Shown in pieces: positions 8,890-20,059 of a stretch of DNA of 44,971 nucleotides. The notes under the pieces are model-generated. The model was not told the DNA's origin. It did not search any database and saw nothing but the letters and a program-made list of their open reading frames with translations. Source of the stretch: Legionella sp. 515359 (GTDB lineage: Bacteria; Pseudomonadota; Gammaproteobacteria; Legionellales; Legionellaceae). Made by a program: the position numbers and the translations under genes. Each line of letters begins with the position of its first letter. The first letter of the stretch is position 1. The DNA lies in assembly GCA_025941565.1 (NCBI GenBank), contig JAPCYN010000031.1, positions 1 through 44,971 on the forward strand, written 5' to 3'.

Positions 8890-10079
8890 CCGAATTGACA
8901 TCATGTCGATGAAGAAGCTCGGCGGCATAAGCTGCCGCATGCTCATCCCAGCATGAGTCCAAAAACCATAAAAGCAAGTCCTGGTATAACCAGTGTGCTG
9001 CTGTTCTCACCCACCACATACACCATCGATGCAAGTAACTGATGATGCGCCGGGGAGAAACCCCATCTTTGACCATCCATTTAACTTGCTCGCGCGCTTT
9101 GCGCAATGTTCTTGCATGAGGAACAATGTGTGTTTGCAAAAGAGGCTGCTTTTCGGGTTGCCAAATTGTCTCTACCTCCCCAGTTTGGATTGGTTTTGCT
9201 CAATTTGATCCGTGTTAGAAACATTTACAACAGCCTGTGTCATTGTGGTGTTATCCAAAGGTTGCGTCTTTGGATATTGGATGCCTAAAAAATGGAAGCC
9301 CTTATCAATTGACCCAATACGCGTTTTTTTACCGGACAAGCGCAGGCGCCTTTCCTGTAATACCTGCATGAGACGCTGTTTACAGCGATTGAGACTGCGC
9401 TTGGTTTGGCACAGGATAAGGATGTCATCCTGATACCGAAAGTAAGCCACATCCATTTCATTGAATGCGTCATCGAGTGGTTTTAAATAAAGGCCACTAA
9501 AAAATTGGGATAAAGGTCCGCGTAACGCAATGCCTTTATCTGGATTTTTATAGCCTCTTGGTGTTTCAATTGGATTGACTATAATGCGTTCCAACATCAA
9601 ACTCAGTTTAGGATCATGGTAATGCGCCTGAATATCCTTGACTAATTGATGATGTGATATGGATTTGTAATACGACTTAATATCCGCGCGAATAAGGTAC
9701 TTTGGCCTGATCTCTTCCAGAACTTTTTTCACTTGCTCCATTGCATACTTTACCCTGCTTGGACCATGAAGGTGATAACAATTAGGGTTCATGACAAAAG
9801 GAAATGTGGGTTTTAATTGGTGGAGCAAAACATGTTGCAGAATACGGTCGGAAAGATGGAGTTGGTCAATCATTTCGTCTGGAAAATAACAACGCTTAAG
9901 GAATCGTGGTGTATAACTACCATCGATAAGGGCATGAACTCCTTCAACAACCAATCATCTAATTCTCGTGCTAAAAAATGGATGTCATGGTTATGGTGGG
10001 CGTGATGTTTTTGTTTATGGATCTTGGCAAACAGTTTCCGGTCTATATCCAGCATTGAAGTCAGATCCCAGCGTTTCAT
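8828..10079 (-). pseudogene. Reverse transcriptase, disrupted by two frameshifts
   Basis: Three minus-strand frames join into one RT of about 415 residues. The first (10079 to about 9953) starts MKRWDLTSMLDIDRK and runs to ELDDWL. The second (about 9953-9190) has IRADIKSYYKSISH, GIALRGPLSQFFSGLYL, the catalytic FRYQDDILIL (YxDD box) and KGFHFLGIQY. The third (about 9190-8828) holds a basic/aromatic domain with VKWMVKDGVSPRRIISYLHRW. Frame changes fall near 9953 (tggttgttg) and 9185-9192 (an A-run). The pattern YLKPLDDA plus KTRIGSIDKGFHFLG resembles free-standing, group II-like RTs carried on islands and plasmids. I found no intron RNA, template repeat or other partner. Its 3' end overlaps the F-box gene tail. 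Programmed frameshifting is possible but no clear slippery heptamer is visible. Confidence 0.75.
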
Positions 10080-10220
10080 ACTTTATTTCTATCCTTGCTT
10101 CATCCAGGAATCCATTTATCTATTTTTATTCATGGAACACCCAATAACGAGCACTCTAACTTGGCTACCAAACTAGGTGTTATATTATCGCCATTTTAAA
10201 ACGGATTTGTAGTAATTGAT

Positions 10221-10448
10221 ATGGCTGAAGTGATTGCTGTAAATGGTGATGAATTAGTGTTGCAAGTACGGGTTAAACTTGATGGTTCCATGCTGAATAT
10301 GGAGGAGGCTATTCAATCCGCAGTCAATGAAGTGGGTAGTCTTGCAACAGCAGAAGCATTAAAGCGGTTTGATAGCTTGCCAGGGTTGCTGGAGACTTAT
10401 CTGTTGATTTTTGGTAAGCCATGTAGTTTTCAATATAGGTATTTTTAG
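10221..10448 (+). pseudogene. N-terminal stub of a transposase (ISKra4-like)
   Basis: 75 residues. The segment MLNMEEAIQSAVNEVGSL with ATAEALKRFD matches the N-terminal helix pattern of ISKra4-family transposases as I remember it, but the continuation with the zinc-ribbon and DDE core is missing. After residue about 55 the sequence becomes unrelated (LLIFGKPCSFQYRYF) and stops. It probably marks an insertion-sequence remnant beside the RT pseudogene. Family assignment is tentative. Confidence 0.45.
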
Positions 10449-10545
10449 TCATTAATAATTATGCGATTAGATTTTATCGAGATAATTTACCATAAAGACA
10501 CAAGTTATACGATGAGTTAAGATCAAACTAATCGTATAAGGCGCA

Positions 10546-12015
10546 TTATACGATTAGTTTTTCATGACTCGATATTTCGTTGAATAATTGTGGGTCTTTG
10601 TAAAAGTTTCCATGCAGACCGAAAGGCAGATGCAGTGGCAAATCTACTTCTGCTAGTAGCTGCATCGATAATGCATCTATAATCATCAATGAGGATAGTT
10701 GAGTAGATACATTGAATGCTATAGACAATAAAACCCCATCATCTTCCAATTGACCATTGGTTCTTGCAACAAATATAGCTTCGCCAAGATAGTAATTTTC
10801 TTTATCCCAACGTTGTATGCTTCCTGTTTGGATATTTAGTTTTTGTATCGCATTAAAAAACTGATCTTCTGGGTTAGCAATCAAATTAGTATAAACAAAC
10901 TGATAATCATTTCCGTTGCAGCTCTTATAATTAATCCTTGGAAATTCATGGGCATTGGTTGAAAGGGTTCTCTGGTTACAATTTTTTGAATGGATATCGA
11001 TGATATAACGCTTTATCTCACCAGTGGGTAACGTTGGTTTGCTTGAACGAAGATTTGACAAATATAATTTATCATAAGGATTTCCAGAGTGGTGACATAC
11101 TAAATCTATAATTATTTCATTCTTATACTCATAGGCATTCACACCATGCAAGCAAACAAACGACTCTGTTTCTATTTCGTGGGTTTTTCCATTTCGTCGA
11201 TCAATAATAACAAAAAATGATGACAAATTTTCTTGATAAGACAAGGTATCATTAAAGGGCAATCCCAATAATAACTTAAATTTATTCATAACTAATGGTG
11301 ATTTAAATAGGATGATGTAGTTATTTGTTATGCTAAAACTATGAATATAGAACAAGCTGTCAGATGAGTATGTTCGTATGATTTTACGTATTTTACTCAA
11401 TGGTTCTATTTTATAGATATGGTATTTGGTGGCCTTTCCAATTTCAATTGAAATATTGATTAACTCGCCGGTATTAAAATCAAAATGAGGGTGAGCCGTA
11501 GTAAAATGTCCTGGAATTGTATCAATAAAATTGAACTCACCTGTTGTGCTTAGATCCTTAATATCAAAAGAAACAATATCATTGCCTTCTGTCATTGCGA
11601 TATAGTTTTCATCAATACAAGTTGTGTTTACAACGCAATTGTCGTGAGAGTTACCGGTTATTAGCTCATTAATAGAAGATAATATGCGCCCTAGTTTAGA
11701 TTTGCTTGCATAGGTACCGAACTCATTACCATTTAATTTACCAAGTTTATTACTTTCAACATATTCCTTTGATTGTAAAAAGCGATTTTGAAAACGGACT
11801 GTACCTGACTTGAAGTCAAATTTTTTAAGCATGGCAAAACCATCAAACCAGTGGTTAAAATGAGTCGATCCGACTTCAAACTGCCCGGGCCCATTGCTAA
11901 CAAAGCTTCCCGATAACCACGTAGGCACTTCGCCATTGATATGGAGGTTGTCCAATGTCGTTTCATCATACTGAGAGGAATATGCCTTAGAAAGGTTTAG
12001 CTTTGTCTTTTGCAT
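10546..12015 (-). CDS. Carotenoid cleavage oxygenase (RPE65/BCO-like)
   Basis: 489 residues, the usual size for this non-heme iron family. The seven-bladed propeller signature is visible: HWFDGFAML at 55-63 and the four iron-binding His candidates in order, His175 (TAHPHFD), His225 (FYIHSFSIT), His290 (VCLHGVNAYE) and His468 (PFGLHGNFYK). These enzymes split a double bond of carotenoids, apocarotenals or stilbenes with O2; beta-carotene to retinal is the best-known animal-type reaction. No signal peptide is seen. No carotenoid biosynthesis or rhodopsin gene is in the window, so the substrate is open. It is divergent from a TetR gene 47 bases away and is probably its target. Confidence 0.82.
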   Translation of the reverse strand: MQKTKLNLSKAYSSQYDETTLDNLHINGEVPTWLSGSFVSNGPGQFEVGSTHFNHWFDGFAMLKKFDFKSGTVRFQNRFLQSKEYVESNKLGKLNGNEFGTYASKSKLGRILSSINELITGNSHDNCVVNTTCIDENYIAMTEGNDIVSFDIKDLSTTGEFNFIDTIPGHFTTAHPHFDFNTGELINISIEIGKATKYHIYKIEPLSKIRKIIRTYSSDSLFYIHSFSITNNYIILFKSPLVMNKFKLLLGLPFNDTLSYQENLSSFFVIIDRRNGKTHEIETESFVCLHGVNAYEYKNEIIIDLVCHHSGNPYDKLYLSNLRSSKPTLPTGEIKRYIIDIHSKNCNQRTLSTNAHEFPRINYKSCNGNDYQFVYTNLIANPEDQFFNAIQKLNIQTGSIQRWDKENYYLGEAIFVARTNGQLEDDGVLLSIAFNVSTQLSSLMIIDALSMQLLAEVDLPLHLPFGLHGNFYKDPQLFNEISSHEKLIV

Positions 12016-12026
12016 CTTGGTATACT

Positions 12027-12073
12027 ATTGTTATGTTAACGTAGTAAACATTATAGGTAGGCATGTTAACAAT
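12027..12073. promoter_or_regulatory. Palindromic operator candidate between oxygenase and tetR
   Basis: The 47-base divergent gap contains atgtt (12033-12037) paired with aacat (12047-12051), and a second tgttaac at 12064-12070 repeating 12034-12040. attgtt (12027-12032) is mirrored by aacaat (12068-12073). Such overlapping palindromes are what a TetR dimer would bind, giving autoregulation and control of the oxygenase. It overlaps the tetR start. Confidence 0.4.
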
Positions 12074-12767
12074 GTCAACATCAAAGAAACCTCTTGCCAT
12101 AAAGTCGGGCTATCATCACGGGAACCTTTTAGATGAACTTAAGAAAAGCGCTATCGACATAATAGCAACCGAAGGTATATCCAAAATCAATTTGCGAGAT
12201 TTAGCTATAAAATGCGGTGTCTCTGCCACCTCTGTTTACAGACACTATAAAAACAAAGAGCATTTACTCGCAGTCATTGCAGAAGATGGATTTACAAAAT
12301 TGCATCAAACCATGTTAGCGACACAAGAGCCTAATAAATTTCAAAAAATCGGCATCGCTTACATTCGCTTTGCTCTTCAACATCGAGTACATTTCCAACT
12401 CATGTTTGGACCATTTCTTGAGAAAAAAAATTACCCGGCATTACTGAATGCTAGTACGGAAGCATATCAGGTGTTACGTATCCAAATTGAACAAGGGATT
12501 GCCCAAGGAATTATGGTGGGTGATGTAGACAGCTTAACTCGCACAGCTTGGGCGACTGTCCATGGTACTGCTGTGTTGCTACTTGATAATCAATTCATTA
12601 CTAATAACAATGATATAGATTGTGACCAGATCGCTACTGAGGTCACCATGATTTTAGGTAAGGGATTATATACTCAGCATTATATTGAAAATACTAAAAA
12701 AACAGGTGATACAAATGACAAAGTTAACCATGACACAATAGATAATTACATTGATCAACAAGAATAA
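12063..12767 (+). CDS. TetR/AcrR-family transcriptional regulator
   Basis: 234 residues. The DNA-binding helix-turn-helix spans about residues 25-65 with IIATEGISKINLRDLAIKCG and VSATSVYRHYKNKEHL, the canonical TetR signature. The C-terminal ligand domain contains AWATVHGTAVLL, the Trp-His-Gly pattern of the TetR_C WHG subgroup. The start could be ATG 12063 (AGG at 12055-12057) or ATG 12072. It lies divergent from the carotenoid oxygenase, typical for a local repressor sensing the substrate or product. The tail after residue 215 is polar and unusually rich in Asp/Asn. The ligand is unknown. Confidence 0.85.
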   Translation: MLTMSTSKKPLAIKSGYHHGNLLDELKKSAIDIIATEGISKINLRDLAIKCGVSATSVYRHYKNKEHLLAVIAEDGFTKLHQTMLATQEPNKFQKIGIAYIRFALQHRVHFQLMFGPFLEKKNYPALLNASTEAYQVLRIQIEQGIAQGIMVGDVDSLTRTAWATVHGTAVLLLDNQFITNNNDIDCDQIATEVTMILGKGLYTQHYIENTKKTGDTNDKVNHDTIDNYIDQQE

Positions 12768-12769
12768 TT

Positions 12770-12865
12770 ATGCGATCAGATAAAGAGGCCAGAGAACTTT
12801 TTCTTGAGAATCTCGATAATCCTTCGATCCTTTCCTGGAAAGAGGTTAACCTGGATGGTACGTAG
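12770..12865 (+). other. Short ORF (31 codons), possible gene remnant
   Basis: The frame begins MRSDKEARELFLENLDN and ends SWKEVNLDGT before a stop. It starts two bases after the tetR stop, is charged and helix-prone, and codes plausibly, but it is short and has no clear ribosome-binding site of its own. It may be the 5' end of a gene lost downstream. Confidence 0.25.
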
Positions 12866-13559
12866 AATTTTAGTAACTTATTAAGTATAAACAATCTGAT
12901 TTATTCGTTAGATAAGGTGATTAGCTTTAAGACTTGTTGTGATTAAATATGAACAAAATCGTGTTTCCAATTCGCATTAGTACCGAGTCTGTAATTTAAC
13001 CCAATATTAAGCTTGGTAAGTTTTGTAATTCAGGCATCGTTTCATGATCAAGACAGGGAAATAATCCTGCATCATTATCAACCTGGTGTTTCTCTTCAAA
13101 AGTATATTGCTATACATTGGGACTATGAAAAATATCTATCTCTTTCTTTTTATGCATTCATTAATAAGTAAAAATTTCTGATAAAAAACTCAAGAGTAAT
13201 AGTGGGTGTTGACAATTGCATCTTCTGGATGCCTCGGACAAGCCGAGGCACGTAGGTCTATGGAGAGCAATTGTTAACACACCCTAAAATAATCTCTTTT
13301 GGGTAAAATTATACTCTTTAATTTAGTGGAACATTCCAGTGCAAATCATCTGAAATCAATCAAATCGAAGCATGATTCTCTGTTATGAAACAAGTTATTT
13401 GAAAAGAAAACAGCTATACTGGCTAGCAATAAACATTTTAAAAAATTTAAAATGTTTTTGACAGAAAACTAATATATTGATTTATAATAGATTATTATTG
13501 CGTAAAGTGAATCCTGATTAATATCCTTTATTTTAATATAATTTTACTCAAGAGTGTCT
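12866..13559. other. Long intergenic region holding a nested hairpin
   Basis: About 700 AT-rich bases with no supported gene on either strand. The only clear structure is the nested inverted repeat at 13204-13283. The part next to minE (13420-13559) is very AT-rich. Confidence 0.5.
13204..13283. repeat. Nested inverted repeat (cruciform-like element)
   Basis: The outer arms gggtgttgacaattgc (13204-13219) and gcaattgttaacacaccc (13266-13283) pair with one mismatch and a two-base bulge. Inside, tgcctcgg (13230-13237) and ccgaggca (13243-13250) pair perfectly around a five-base loop. An 80-base element with two nested stems suggests a small mobile repeat (MITE/REP-like) or a structured RNA. The inner G+C-rich stem contrasts with its surroundings. 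Confidence 0.6.
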
Positions 13560-13823
13560 CTAAGCGTTTTCCTTAACATCATCTGGCATTGTGATGTTTA
13601 ATTCAAGCACTGAGTTATCGCCCATGCGTTCAAGGTTCACACTGACCTGATCACGTGTGACATGGACGTATTTAGCAATAACAGCGAGGATTTCTTCCTG
13701 AAGCTTTGGTAGATAGTCCGGTGTATTACGTTGAGAACGTTCATGAGAAATTATTATCTGCAAGCGCTCTTTAGCAACTGATGCTGTAGCAGTCCTTCTG
13801 CGTAAGTAATTGAAAATACTCAT
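13560..13823 (-). CDS. minE: Cell division topological specificity factor MinE
   Basis: 87 residues, the typical length. The N-terminus [10 protein letters not shown] is the membrane-targeting helix, [17 protein letters not shown] is the MinD-binding, anti-MinC segment, and the C-terminal half is the dimer domain. MinE stimulates the MinD ATPase and drives pole-to-pole oscillation so that the division inhibitor stays away from midcell. The ATG overlaps the minD stop (ATGA) and an AAGGAGG site lies inside the end of minD, so the pair is coupled. Confidence 0.95.
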   Translation of the reverse strand: MSIFNYLRRRTATASVAKERLQIIISHERSQRNTPDYLPKLQEEILAVIAKYVHVTRDQVSVNLERMGDNSVLELNITMPDDVKENA

Positions 13824-14650
13824 ATCGTCACTTCCTCCTTGTTTTTACTGAATAAGCGACGCAATAATCCCTTACGATCATTATTTATGAAGCGCATTGG
13901 CCTCTCTTCACCGAGAAAACGAGCAATTGCATCTTGATAGGCAATACCCGCGTCGCTTGTTTCATCAAGTACTACAGGGGTACCTGTATTTGAAGCTTTT
14001 AGTACAGATTTTGACTCAGGAATAACACCGATTAATGGAATGGCCAATATTTCCTTTACGTCAGTCACAGAAAGCATCTCACCACGCTCGACGCGCTCTG
14101 GATCATAACGTGTTAATAATAAGTGCTCTTGAATTGGTGCTTTATTTTCAATTGCTCTTTTAGTCTTACTGGCAAGTATTCCAAGAATCCGATCGGAGTC
14201 ACGCACAGAGGAAACTTCTGGATTAGTGACAACGATTGCATGATCAGCAAAATACATAGCCATTAATGCACCGGTTTCAATTCCAGCAGGTGAATCACAA
14301 ATAATAAAATCAAAATCTTTTGAAAGATCATTAAGAGTTCTTTCAACCCCTTCAAGGGTTAATGCATCTTTATCTCGAGTTTGTGACGCAGGAAGTATAT
14401 AAAGATTTGCAATGCGCTTGTCTTTAATTAAAGCCTGATTCAGGTTTGCTTCGCCATTAATGACATTAACAAAGTCATACACAACTCGGCGTTCGCAGCC
14501 CATGATGATATCGAGGTTTCTTAAACCGATATCAAAGTCAATAACGACAGTCTTGTGCCCTAAGAGCGCAAGGCCTGAAGAAATAGCCGCAGAAGAAGTA
14601 GTTTTTCCTACCCCGCCTTTACCGGATGTAATTACAATTATTTTAGCCAA
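13820..14650 (-). CDS. minD: Septum site-determining ATPase MinD
   Basis: 276 residues. The deviant Walker [10 protein letters not shown] is at 10-18, the switch region is [10 protein letters not shown], and the C-terminal amphipathic membrane anchor is [14 protein letters not shown]. The start is a TTG at 14650; a GGAAGGG site lies seven bases upstream and no nearby in-frame ATG exists. MinD recruits MinC and MinE to the membrane. In most relatives minC precedes minD, but here the upstream DNA is a 366-base gap leading to divergent guaB, so minC is not in this operon. Confidence 0.95.
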   Translation of the reverse strand: MAKIIVITSGKGGVGKTTSSAAISSGLALLGHKTVVIDFDIGLRNLDIIMGCERRVVYDFVNVINGEANLNQALIKDKRIANLYILPASQTRDKDALTLEGVERTLNDLSKDFDFIICDSPAGIETGALMAMYFADHAIVVTNPEVSSVRDSDRILGILASKTKRAIENKAPIQEHLLLTRYDPERVERGEMLSVTDVKEILAIPLIGVIPESKSVLKASNTGTPVVLDETSDAGIAYQDAIARFLGEERPMRFINNDRKGLLRRLFSKNKEEVTI

Positions 14651-16489
<1,839 letters not shown>

Positions 16490-16491
16490 TA

Positions 16492-18069
16492 ATGAGTGAT
16501 TTAAAACAACATCCTTTGCTGATCCTTGACTTTGGTTCTCAATATACACAACTGATTGCACGGCGTGTGCGTGAATTAGGTGTTTATTGTGAAATTCATC
16601 CCTTCAATATGACGCAAGAACAATTCGCGGCTTTAAGTCCTTGCGGCATTATTTTGTCTGGTGGCCCAGCAACTGTAACCCTTGATGAGAATCCGCGTGC
16701 ACCTCAATGGTTGTTTACTGCAGGTCTGCCTATTTTGGGGATTTGTTATGGGATGCAAACCATGGCGGTGCAATTAGGTGGTGAAGTACAGTCATCCTCA
16801 GTTAGAGAGTTTGGCTATGCTGAATTGAAATTGCATGGTCATAGCCAATTGTTTTCGCAAATTGAAGATCGACTTGATACTGATGGAAATGCTTTATTAG
16901 ATGTCTGGATGAGCCATGGCGACAAAGTGACAAAATTGCCGCTCGGTTTTAAGGTAATTTGTGAGACACGTAATGCACCGATTGCCGGAATGGCAGATGA
17001 AAGTCGTCAAATGTATGGAGTACAATTTCATCCAGAGGTAACACATACGCTACAAGGGATGCGTATTTTAAATCGTTTCGTTGTAGATATTTGCAAGGCT
17101 TCGACCAAGTGGACGTCTGAGCTCATTATAGATGAAGCAATCAGTAAAATCAGAGCCCAGGTAGGAACAGAAAAAGTTTTGCTCGGCTTGTCTGGGGGAG
17201 TAGATTCTTCAGTTGTTGCGGCTTTACTGCATAAAGCAATTGGAAAACAATTAATTTGTGTTTTTGTGGATACCGGCTTGTTGCGTTTTAATGAAGCAGA
17301 CGAAGTGATGGAGATGTTTGGCAAGCACATGGGAATTCAAGTAATTTCGGTTCAGGCAGAAGATAAATTTTTAAACGCGCTGAAGGGTGTAACTTGTCCG
17401 GAAGAAAAGAGAAAAATTATTGGACGTACTTTTATTGAAGTATTTGATGAAGAAGCACTAAAAATTCCTGGCGTGTCCTGGTTGGCGCAAGGGACGATTT
17501 ATCCTGACGTTATTGAATCGGCAGCCACGAGCACAAATGGTGCCTCCGTCGTAATCAAATCGCATCATAATGTGGGTGGTTTGCCAGAAACATTGAACTT
17601 GAGTTTATTAGAGCCCATTCGTGAGTTATTTAAGGATGAGGTGCGTAAAATAGGCCTTGAGTTAGGTTTGCCTCATGAGATGGTTTATCGCCATCCGTTT
17701 CCTGGGCCTGGTTTAGGCGTGCGAATTTTAGCGGAAGTTAAAAAAGAGTATGCAGATATTTTACGTCGTGCCGATGCTATTTTTATTGATGAACTCAGGA
17801 AGGCTGATCTTTATCATAAAGTCAGTCAAGCTTTTGCGGTATTTTTACCGGTTAAAAGTGTTGGCGTGATGGGTGATGGACGTAAATACGACTACGTGAT
17901 TTGTCTTCGTGCTGTTGAGACAATTGATTTTATGACAGCGCATTGGTCGCAACTGCCTTGGGAATTCCTCGGTAATGTATCCAATCGAATTATTAATGAA
18001 GTAAATGGTGTATCTCGCGTAACGTATGATATTTCGGGTAAACCACCTGCTACGATTGAGTGGGAGTAA
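16492..18069 (+). CDS. guaA: GMP synthase (glutamine-hydrolysing)
   Basis: 525 residues, the same as E. coli. It converts XMP to GMP with ATP and glutamine. The N-terminal class I glutaminase has Cys85 ([10 protein letters not shown]) with His180 and Glu182 (QFHPEVTHT). The ATP-pyrophosphatase domain begins at LSGGVDSS, residues 233-240. The C-terminal dimerisation domain ends with the invariant KPPATIEWE. It is translated just after guaB with a two-base gap. Nothing is unusual. Confidence 0.97.
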   Translation: MSDLKQHPLLILDFGSQYTQLIARRVRELGVYCEIHPFNMTQEQFAALSPCGIILSGGPATVTLDENPRAPQWLFTAGLPILGICYGMQTMAVQLGGEVQSSSVREFGYAELKLHGHSQLFSQIEDRLDTDGNALLDVWMSHGDKVTKLPLGFKVICETRNAPIAGMADESRQMYGVQFHPEVTHTLQGMRILNRFVVDICKASTKWTSELIIDEAISKIRAQVGTEKVLLGLSGGVDSSVVAALLHKAIGKQLICVFVDTGLLRFNEADEVMEMFGKHMGIQVISVQAEDKFLNALKGVTCPEEKRKIIGRTFIEVFDEEALKIPGVSWLAQGTIYPDVIESAATSTNGASVVIKSHHNVGGLPETLNLSLLEPIRELFKDEVRKIGLELGLPHEMVYRHPFPGPGLGVRILAEVKKEYADILRRADAIFIDELRKADLYHKVSQAFAVFLPVKSVGVMGDGRKYDYVICLRAVETIDFMTAHWSQLPWEFLGNVSNRIINEVNGVSRVTYDISGKPPATIEWE

Positions 18070-18077
18070 TTTTCCGA

Positions 18078-18100
18078 GGGAAGTAGTGGTATTACTTCCC
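18078..18100 (+). terminator. Stem-loop after guaA
   Basis: gggaagta (18078-18085) and tacttccc (18093-18100) form a perfect eight-base stem with a seven-base loop, eight bases after the guaA stop. No U-tract follows, so it may be an RNA-stabilising or attenuating hairpin and not a strong intrinsic terminator. tadA begins 90 bases downstream. Confidence 0.45.
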
Positions 18101-18189
18101 GATCCCACGACTGGGAGAAGGATGGGGGGATGGTGCGGCTGCGATCCACCCATACTCCATGTTTTAAAATTTATTTTCCATAAATTATA

Positions 18190-18639
18190 ATGAACGATCA
18201 CTATTGGATGCAAAAAGCATACGAGCAGGCACTTCTCGCCCAAACTGAGGGAGAAATTCCTGTTGGTGCTGTATTGGTGAGCAAAGACAATCAATTATTA
18301 AGTTCAGGACGGAACTTCATCCAAAACAGTCACGATCCATCGGACCATGCTGAAGTGCGGGCAATCAGAAATGCGGCATTACAGTTAAAAAATCATCGAC
18401 TTTTAGATACAACGCTTTATGTGACTCTAGAACCATGTGCCATGTGTGCAGGACTCATTGTTCATGCACGGATTAGAAGGCTGGTTTTTGCAACGAGAGA
18501 TTTTAAGGCAGGAGCGGCAGGATCAGTTTACAATTTATTGCAAGGATATCCTTTAAATCATAAAGTTCAAATCGATGAGGGAGTAATGCAAGCGGAGTGT
18601 TCTCTATTACTCACCGATTTCTTTCAGATGCTTCGATAA
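18190..18639 (+). CDS. tadA: tRNA(adenine-34) deaminase TadA
   Basis: 149 residues, normal for this family. It deaminates adenosine at the wobble position of tRNA-Arg(ACG) to inosine. The zinc cytidine/deoxycytidylate-deaminase motif is complete: His53-Ala-Glu55 (DHAEVRAI) and Pro-Cys83-Ala-Met-Cys86, followed by FATRDFKAGAAGS. The start ATG 18190 keeps the family's N-terminus WMQKAYEQALLAQ. It lies downstream of guaA in the same direction, an arrangement that suggests possible read-through. Confidence 0.93.
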   Translation: MNDHYWMQKAYEQALLAQTEGEIPVGAVLVSKDNQLLSSGRNFIQNSHDPSDHAEVRAIRNAALQLKNHRLLDTTLYVTLEPCAMCAGLIVHARIRRLVFATRDFKAGAAGSVYNLLQGYPLNHKVQIDEGVMQAECSLLLTDFFQMLR

Positions 18640-18684
18640 ATTTTCGAAAGTTGCTGTCTTTTGGAAGAGTAGAACTAATTTTCT

Positions 18685-19923
18685 TTAATTCGGTTTAGGC
18701 TGTTTCTTTTCTTGTACTTCCTGCTGACTTTCTAATACGGACCGTCCCTTAAAAAATTTTAATGAATCTTTTTCTTCGGTTGTTACCTTTTTATCAAAAT
18801 CCAGGATTGCTTGATAAAATTCGGTAGTTTCTGCCTTTCGTAATTTTTTGGGGATACGAATTGCATCGTCGGCAGCTGCTTGAATCTTAAGATATTTAGC
18901 AGCTGAGCTTAAAGCAGGATCGACAGCAATTTCATAAATACGGGCAACACGATGAGGAACAGTTTTCTCCTGGCCATCAACAATAATGGACTTTCCTCCT
19001 CCGAATCCAAAGAATCCAGTACTCCATATTCCATTTTTTATTTCATTTTTGATGAGATCAATTACAAAACTATTAAAAAATGCATGGTACTTCTTGTTAG
19101 GAATATTTTTGGGTATATAAGTTCCAACAATATCAGGCCTTGATTCCCAAGGCGCCTCCACTTTTTGTAATTGGTTATCTTCTTTTAAGAAATAAAAATT
19201 GATTTGGCCTCTCTCATAATAAGGTTTGAGTTGCTCCCAATAGCGATAAAGAAAACGAAGCTCAGCAAAAGTTATCATGTCAAATTTTTTCTCAAAGCAC
19301 ATCGTGTAATCTATTTTGTTGAGAACAAAATGGAGTTTATGGTTATTGTTTAGCGTCCAAAAAATACCCAATTTAGACATTGTTTTAATGAAGGGAACAT
19401 TCTCTTTTGATAGTCCTGAGGGAGAAAATTGTTCTATTTCAGGCTTGAAAAGACTGACATATGATTTAAATGCCTGTGCAGGATAATAAAAGGGATTGTT
19501 TGGTTTTGCTAAACGGGGATCGAGAAATGGATCAAGAAAGGGATCAATAGTCGCATTGAATAGTTCATCAACCCGGGTAGCGAAATCCTGTTTCCCTTCT
19601 TCCCTCAAAAGGTAAAATAAACTAATGCGCGAACCACTTATTCCATAAACCAGATCTCCTTCTACAAAACTATCCAATAGGGCATCTAAGTTGTCCTCTA
19701 CCATCTGAGGAATAAATTCTTTCAAATAAAAAGGATAATGAGGCAAAGAGGGTTCATTTATCACTTCTACAACATGAAGATATTCTTCCTCTATTGTTTC
19801 GGGAACTTCATCTTCATCACCAAGATCTTTCAAAGTAGCGTAACTTTTTCTTAGCTCTTCAATTTCATCAATCCTGGAGTCTTTATAGAATCTCAAAAAT
19901 GAAGTCAGTCGTTTTTTTTTCAT
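18685..19923 (-). CDS. Orphan protein of unknown function
   Basis: 412 residues that I do not recognise. It is charged, with an acidic N-terminal helix (DLGDEDEVPETIEEEY at about 33-48) and a short internal duplication DPFLDPFLDP at 127-136. A Gly-rich turn STGFFGFGGGKS occurs at about 299-310, too far from a P-loop context to call NTP-binding. The tail is polar, ESQQEVQEKKQPKPN, compatible with a Legionella type IV C-terminal signal but not proof. There is no signal peptide or membrane segment. It converges on tadA. It could be an effector or a lineage-specific cytoplasmic protein. Confidence 0.55.
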   Translation of the reverse strand: MKKKRLTSFLRFYKDSRIDEIEELRKSYATLKDLGDEDEVPETIEEEYLHVVEVINEPSLPHYPFYLKEFIPQMVEDNLDALLDSFVEGDLVYGISGSRISLFYLLREEGKQDFATRVDELFNATIDPFLDPFLDPRLAKPNNPFYYPAQAFKSYVSLFKPEIEQFSPSGLSKENVPFIKTMSKLGIFWTLNNNHKLHFVLNKIDYTMCFEKKFDMITFAELRFLYRYWEQLKPYYERGQINFYFLKEDNQLQKVEAPWESRPDIVGTYIPKNIPNKKYHAFFNSFVIDLIKNEIKNGIWSTGFFGFGGGKSIIVDGQEKTVPHRVARIYEIAVDPALSSAAKYLKIQAAADDAIRIPKKLRKAETTEFYQAILDFDKKVTTEEKDSLKFFKGRSVLESQQEVQEKKQPKPN

Positions 19924-20059
19924 ACAATTTCAAAAGATGAAGTATTTTTTTCACTATAGTCAATTTGTGTGCAATTTGCAAAATGTAAATCCCATGTGGC
20001 GCATGAAGAAAAATTTCCTCTATCTTGAGACAATCTGCATCTCTTTAGTCAATATCACG

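Noticed and set aside
8713-10079. Diversity-generating retroelement (RT plus mutated target)
   Set aside because: The A-free patch and RT neighbour fit superficially, but no template repeat, no accessory Avd gene and no matching flanks were found, and the RT is frameshifted. The target is not a C-type lectin fold.
12866-13559. tRNA or sRNA gene in the gap before minE
   Set aside because: No cloverleaf pattern; only the cruciform was convincing.
17845-18294. Minus-strand ORFs over guaA end and tadA start
   Set aside because: Antisense of well-conserved genes, no ribosome-binding site.
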